Shown in pieces: positions 60,290 to 64,000 of a stretch of DNA of 64,000 nucleotides. Positions within the stretch are counted from its first letter, which is position 1; each line of letters starts with the position of its first letter. Source of the DNA: Tethya wilhelma. Its lineage: Eukaryota; Porifera; Demospongiae; Tethyida; Tethyidae. Made by a program: the position numbers and the translations under genes. The notes under the pieces are model-generated. The model was not told the DNA's origin. It made no database searches and was given only the letters and a program-made list of their open reading frames with translations. The DNA lies in assembly GCA_964030475.1 (NCBI GenBank), contig CAXIPT010000004.1:271068-335067 (forward strand), given 5' to 3'.

Positions 60290-62213
60290 TCATTCTGCAG
60301 GCACCAAAGCTGATCTCTTCACAAGCATCGTTCACGCAACTTGAAACCCAAAAGTGCCTCCAAAGCATCCAACTCGTCTTCAACGTCAACACCAGTGTGC
60401 CTGTGATACAAGTCTCAAAGCTCCTTGACCAGCTGATGACCTTTGACCCTCNACACACACACACACACACACACACACATTCATTCTGCAGGCACCAAAG
60501 CTGATCTCTTCACAAGCATCGTTCACGCAACTTGAAACCCAAAAGTGCCTCCAAAGCATCCAACTCGTCTTCAACGTCAACACCAGTGTGCCTGTGATAC
60601 AAGTCTCAAAGCTCCTTGACCAGCTGATGACCTTTGACCCTCCAGAGCTGAACAGGGTTCAGAAGGTTGGAGTGTGGATGGACTATCGTACGATGGTGGT
60701 GTTCTTCAAGGAGTGTTTCCCGTGGCCAACAGGGGGAGGAGCCGAGAGGATTGTGAATGTTGTATTTGAAAGTGAAAGAGGTATGTGTTAACAAGTGTAC
60801 ATGTATTATAGTTAATTGTCTCAATCATTCGTATGATCGATGCCAAAATTATATATAGATGTTAAAAATTGGTTCATTTTGGTACAAGTCCATGTAATGT
60901 GGACTGTACGTGTGCTTTATTTGGAGATATGTAGAACTTTCCCTTCTCTTGAAATTAAATTATTAAATTAATTAATTAAATTAATCCTTTTATTTTGATG
61001 AAGGGTTAAAGTTGGTTTGTCCTTACAAGTACCACAATGAATCATTTCAACCCACACACACACACTCCCTCACTATAGGATCGTGCTCCTGGTCTTCCTC
61101 CTGCGAAGAAGGCATCTGTTTCCATAACAACACTGGTTGTTCCCTCACTGGCTACTATCCCATCAACACCTCCACCTGTGACAACACTAGCACCGTCAGC
61201 CATGATGGAGAACCATCCACAGATGCCTCCCTTCAAGAGAAGCTCTACCCTAAAGCTTTCCTTGTCATCTTTGGTTCTACTCTTGTGCTCTTAGTGGTCT
61301 TTGTGACAGCTGTCAGTGTGTGGAAAGGACTGCAGAAAAGGTATATAGACTACTTGTAATGTTCTTAGCACACATGTTATTGTACCTCACTAGTTAGCAG
61401 TCATGTGTGTTCTAGGATTAGGCAATTTGGCATCACATATGCAAATTGTTTGCCGATTATATTGTCCAAAGTTACAATACAATGTCAAGCATACTGAAAG
61501 CTAGGCAGCTAATAGATCATCCTCTTTACTTCTGTCTTTCTGAAAAAATATTATCTTATAGGAACCAAGCAGCTGCCTCACAGGGCAAGGCAAGAACACA
61601 GTCTCCACTACCCACGTTAACGACATATGCCCCTCAACCAACCACCATAACGATGACTCCACCCACAAAGGACAACAAGACAATATCCTCTGAGCATCAA
61701 AAATCATTCGTTCAGGATCTGGAGGTTCCAAATAAAGAACACCATGATCGACAGAGCCACGAACCCTCGGCAACTAAAGACAGTCACATGACATCTATCC
61801 AAACCTGTTCTGGTGATCAACTTCCTTCAGGTAGAAAGTCAAGAAAGAATGCGCGAAAGAGAAACGTGGTTGCAAAACAGGTTCCTAAAACCAGTTTGAC
61901 GAGTTCTGATTCTGTCACAGAAAAAGAGAGCTTGTTGTCTGACGAGTTAGAGGGGGAGGAGGATGTTGAGGGTTCAAAGGTCAGATTGAGGGGCGATGAT
62001 GCTTCATCATGTGACCAGTCATGTGATCAGTGTATCCATGACAACGACAGTGGTATGCCAAGTACCACCACTCATACTACGAACGATTCAATAGACAATA
62101 GAAGTAGTAATAGTGGTCATTGTAACCATAGCGATAGAGTACCAAGACCGTCAAATAGCAGACAAAATACACCAATAGATACCCAAACCATGAAACAACA
62201 CTCAGAACACTAG
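51762..62213 (+). CDS. type I membrane protein with cadherin-like repeats
   Basis: Eighteen exons join in frame to 1256 residues: 51762-51822, 52832-52989, 54212-54336, 54490-54633, 54851-55048, 55430-55529, 56107-56198, 56269-56352, 56475-56636, 56770-56982, 57313-57581, 57762-57862, 57979-58023, 58122-58350, 59426-60012, 60492-60780, 61079-61340, 61562-62213. It opens with a signal peptide (MELLKLMMLMISIHCCHW). Repeats of cadherin type follow, each closed by a motif such as NVNDVPAI, PVNDLPIL, DRNDGPKI or PVNDNRPRI, with many N-glycosylation sites. NRRRRDLK near the end of exon 15 is a furin-like site. A membrane helix (AFLVIFGSTLVLLVVFVTAV) in exon 17 precedes a ~220-residue S/T/K-rich tail. 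It probably acts in adhesion or as a receptor. Copies of exons 12-14 and 16 beside Ns are treated as alleles. Confidence 0.75.
53194..54106. mobile_element. 913-bp non-autonomous DNA transposon with ~40-bp inverted ends
   Basis: ATATGTGACGTGTCAAGCGA at 53194 and, reversed, ATATGTGACCTGTCAAGCGA ending at 54106 continue as mirror images through AAAACCTGACGTTTGGGAAA. The interior has no long frame. It sits in intron 2 of the cadherin-like gene. Confidence 0.75.
54636..54780. repeat. (GT)n microsatellite with 13-base gap
   Basis: GT units on both sides of Ns at 54726-54738, in an intron of the cadherin-like gene. Confidence 0.9.
55131..55386. repeat. foldback MITE, GGAAGGTCGTATGAAGC family
   Basis: Left arm TCTAGGAAGGTCGTATGAAG and right arm ATACGACCTTCCTAGTCTGA mirror each other. 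It is intronic to the cadherin-like gene. Confidence 0.75.
56041..56104. repeat. (TC)n polypyrimidine microsatellite at an acceptor
   Basis: Over 60 bases of TC lead straight into the CAG acceptor of exon 7 of the cadherin-like gene. Confidence 0.9.
56665..56752. repeat. CCTCACAC-type minisatellite
   Basis: Units such as CCTCACAC, CCTCATAC and CCTCACAT repeat about ten times in an intron of the cadherin-like gene. Confidence 0.75.
57031..57138. repeat. short foldback element, GTGGC...GCCAC
   Basis: It contains ATCGCTTAGAAAGGATTAAA and ends TTGAACCTTCAGGGCAGCCAC. It is related to the inner element at 37685-38009, and lies in an intron of the cadherin-like gene. Confidence 0.55.
57640..59400. 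repeat. duplicated exon block of the cadherin-like gene, joined at an N
   Basis: 57640-58540 (exons 12-14) recurs as 58577-59400, with exon copies at 58689-58786, 58889-58933 and 59056-59284. The N at 58576 sits in the CA repeat at the junction. Copy exon 12 is one codon shorter; other differences are mostly substitutions. The extra 372 coding bases would keep frame, so a true exon duplication is not excluded. Confidence 0.7.
60245..60491. repeat. partial copy of cadherin-like exon 16 before a gap
   Basis: 60301-60451 repeats the first ~150 bases of exon 16 (60492-60642) exactly as far as I can follow, each preceded by (CA)n and TCATTCTGCAG. The first copy ends at the N at 60452. Confidence 0.75.
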
Positions 62214-62718
62214 CAGTAGAATTGTATCTCAGAAAACTCTTCTGTGAAATTTTCTTTTTAACCATTTACCTTTCTTCATCTTTTTTCACTTTCTATTGCG
62301 CCTCTGCTCTGTAGTGTTACTTTATTGTCTCCGACCTAGTTTCCATTTCTATGCATCTCTTCCTGGATACCACCATTAACACAGACTTACAATTTTATAC
62401 CACTCTATCTATTGTGTAATGTACAACAGTTACTGATAACTTCATTTTTTATTGTAAGTACGACACTGATCTTTTTATGCCATTAAAGTTAGTACTTTTT
62501 GTACAAAATGATGCATACTATTGACTTATACATCCTCTCACCAAATAAGAATATGATTGATCTATACCTTTAAATTATGCAAAATTTATCAGCATGGCCA
62601 TGCAGAGTTATAGTATGGCTTTTTTATGCAAGGTTGGCGCCAAAATCTGTATTTCTGCGCATGCGCATAAGATTTTCCAATCAGCCACGCCTCCAATTGT
62701 ACTCTGAAGACGTCCAAA
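62214..62718. promoter_or_regulatory. intergenic region with NRF1-type site
   Basis: Terminal AT-rich 3' flank, then TGCGCATGCGCA at 62656-62667, a perfect NRF1-type palindrome 52 bp upstream of the next start codon. Confidence 0.5.
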
Positions 62719-63867
62719 ATGGAGCAGATCAAACCGTTGATGGAGAGTGTTTGGAAGGCGTGGGAGAGTCCAGAGAGAAAATGGCTCGTCTCTTTCAGAT
62801 CCCCTGCGGACATATGGGCGGAGAATCCTTCATTTCTCCTCTACGAGTGGCTTATGTACGCCTGGGCCTACCTCACCCTCAGGCATGGTATGTAGGCTAT
62901 GTCAGATGGATGACAAAATAATATTATGGTGTGTAGGTTTATAGATACTAGAAAAAAGCAAGGCATTGTGTGGCGAGCCTGAGTGAGCGCGGTATTTTGC
63001 ATGAGTTGTACAATTAACAAGTGTATGGAGAATATTTGTCAGAATGCTAATGGTATAGATCTGACTGTCAGTGTGAGTAACTGACTTGGTGGGGTGTGAG
63101 CGGCATCACAAGTTTAATAGCTGACTTGAAGGATTGTGAATGAGATGTAAAGGAACTTGATACCTCTATCTCTTTTCCTCTGACCCCTGTATGCTGAACA
63201 AGCCTGTCATCACTGTTTTTCTCCTTGCTTCTGCCTATCTCTCTGCATGTTGAGTGCTGCTATTGAACTGTTTCAGTGTCTTAGCATCTATCTTGTTTTA
63301 ACCATCTAAGTCTCACAACCTCTAGCTAAGCTGCTATCATCTGATTTCTCAACTTTTGTGCTCTAGCTATTATACCTCTCTCGAGTTTCTCAAAAACACG
63401 TGCACACTCGAAACTTATGCGCATGCATGAGTAATGCATGGTACATGGTATGGGTCGATCATTATGTTAGCTAGAATTAGCTTAGGTGAACACACAAAGC
63501 TCAACGATGACAGACAGACAGATGCTCCCGCTGTACTACTTGCTATCTTGGGCTTGCTCAGGCTCGCCCCAATTAAATCTACTGCATGCTTCATGATCTA
63601 GCTGGAAAGGCTCAACCATATAATTATAGATACCTACTGTATTCTATCTCTCTCATTTCTCCCCAGCTCTCAAGCATCGCGGCCGTTGTCTTCAGCTGTG
63701 GTTCACTGCTGTGCTCCACGGGGTGGTGACAGAGAGCCTCAGCTATGTTCTCCCAGACATCGACAACTTTTGGCACTTCCGAGGAACTGTGATGCTCCTC
63801 AAACAGAGGCTACCTCTCTACATCTTGTTCTTCTGTGAGTTCACAATAGACTCTTACGCCAATCTGA
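62719..63867 (+). CDS. multi-pass membrane protein, unknown function, 3' incomplete
   Basis: Two exons are visible: 62719-62887 (MEQIKPLMESVWKAWESPER, then FLLYEWLMYAWAYLTLRHA) and 63667-63834 (LWFTAVLHGVVTESLSY, then VLPDIDNFWHFRGTVMLL and RLPLYILFF). The hydrophobic stretches and conserved PDIDNFWH are reminiscent of a family of uncharacterised animal membrane proteins, which I cannot name with confidence. A good donor follows at 63835, so more exons lie beyond the N at 63868 or outside the window. The start follows an NRF1-type site by 52 bp. Confidence 0.6.
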
Positions 63868-63901
63868 NCTGCCATCCGGCCCGATCTTGGCTGTTTTGTC
63901 C

Positions 63902-64000
63902 AGGAAGTCCAAATATGACAAAATGGAGCTCCTGGACAAAACATGGGTGAAGTCTACCTTCCTGGGATTGCAGAAGTGTAGGAACTTATTGACGTCTGCG
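63902..64000 (+). CDS. possible partial exon at the window end
   Basis: After TTTTGTCCAG the sequence is open to the end and reads KSKYDKMELLDKTWVKST then FLGLQKCRNLL, which looks coding. It follows the N at 63868, so it may belong to another locus. I do not recognise it. Confidence 0.3.

Overview
This window is nuclear DNA of an animal, most likely a sponge (demosponge). All genes have short GT-AG introns. The metazoan families are clear: a TFAM-like mitochondrial HMG-box protein, SDAD1, a WSCD-type sulfotransferase, SV2/SVOP-like transporters, cadherin-like repeats and death domains. Dinucleotide microsatellites and short foldback transposons fill the introns and spacers. The sponge assignment is inferred from compact gene structure plus ROCO/death-domain proteins; no rRNA or mitochondrial marker is present to confirm it.

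Layout. 0.5-6.6 kb: a small secreted cysteine-containing protein (minus) and a TFAM-like gene (plus) share a 148-bp divergent promoter with an NRF1-type palindrome. One TFAM intron holds a 2.3-kb TTAA-flanked, Kolobok-like transposon carrying a THAP gene and a decayed P2X7-C-terminal-like zinc domain. 6.6-13.1 kb: a duplicated block next to a gap, then tandem units with small secreted 8-cysteine (WAP-like) peptides. 13.2-17.5 kb: a sulfotransferase fragment and the intact WSCD-like sulfotransferase. 20.4-26.4 kb: a 1255-residue protein fusing a PP1-like phosphatase, ROC-like GTPase, COR-like region and death domain, plus a truncated tandem paralogue. 27.3-38.8 kb: SDAD1 on the minus strand, with three plus-strand genes inside one intron, including a second, free-standing PP1-like pseudophosphatase. 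39.2-43.1 kb: tandem sterol-desaturase-like genes. 43.9-47.7 kb: tandem MFS transporters. 49.4-51.1 kb: a protein with a signal peptide and two death-like domains. 51.8-62.2 kb: a type I membrane protein with cadherin-like repeats. 62.7 kb to the end: the start of a multi-pass membrane protein.

The most notable biology is the phosphatase family. The sequences are very close to PP1, but several metal-binding residues are replaced, differently in the two lineages. One lineage is joined to ROC-COR-death modules, an arrangement like DAPK1 with the kinase swapped for a dead phosphatase.

Assembly caution. Eleven runs of N (nine of one base, two longer) break the window, and most single Ns abut a near-copy of adjacent sequence. 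A 1079-bp inverted copy without length change (29889-30967 versus 34561-35639) replaces the middle exons of SDAD1. Many duplications here may be uncollapsed haplotypes or misjoins and not biology.
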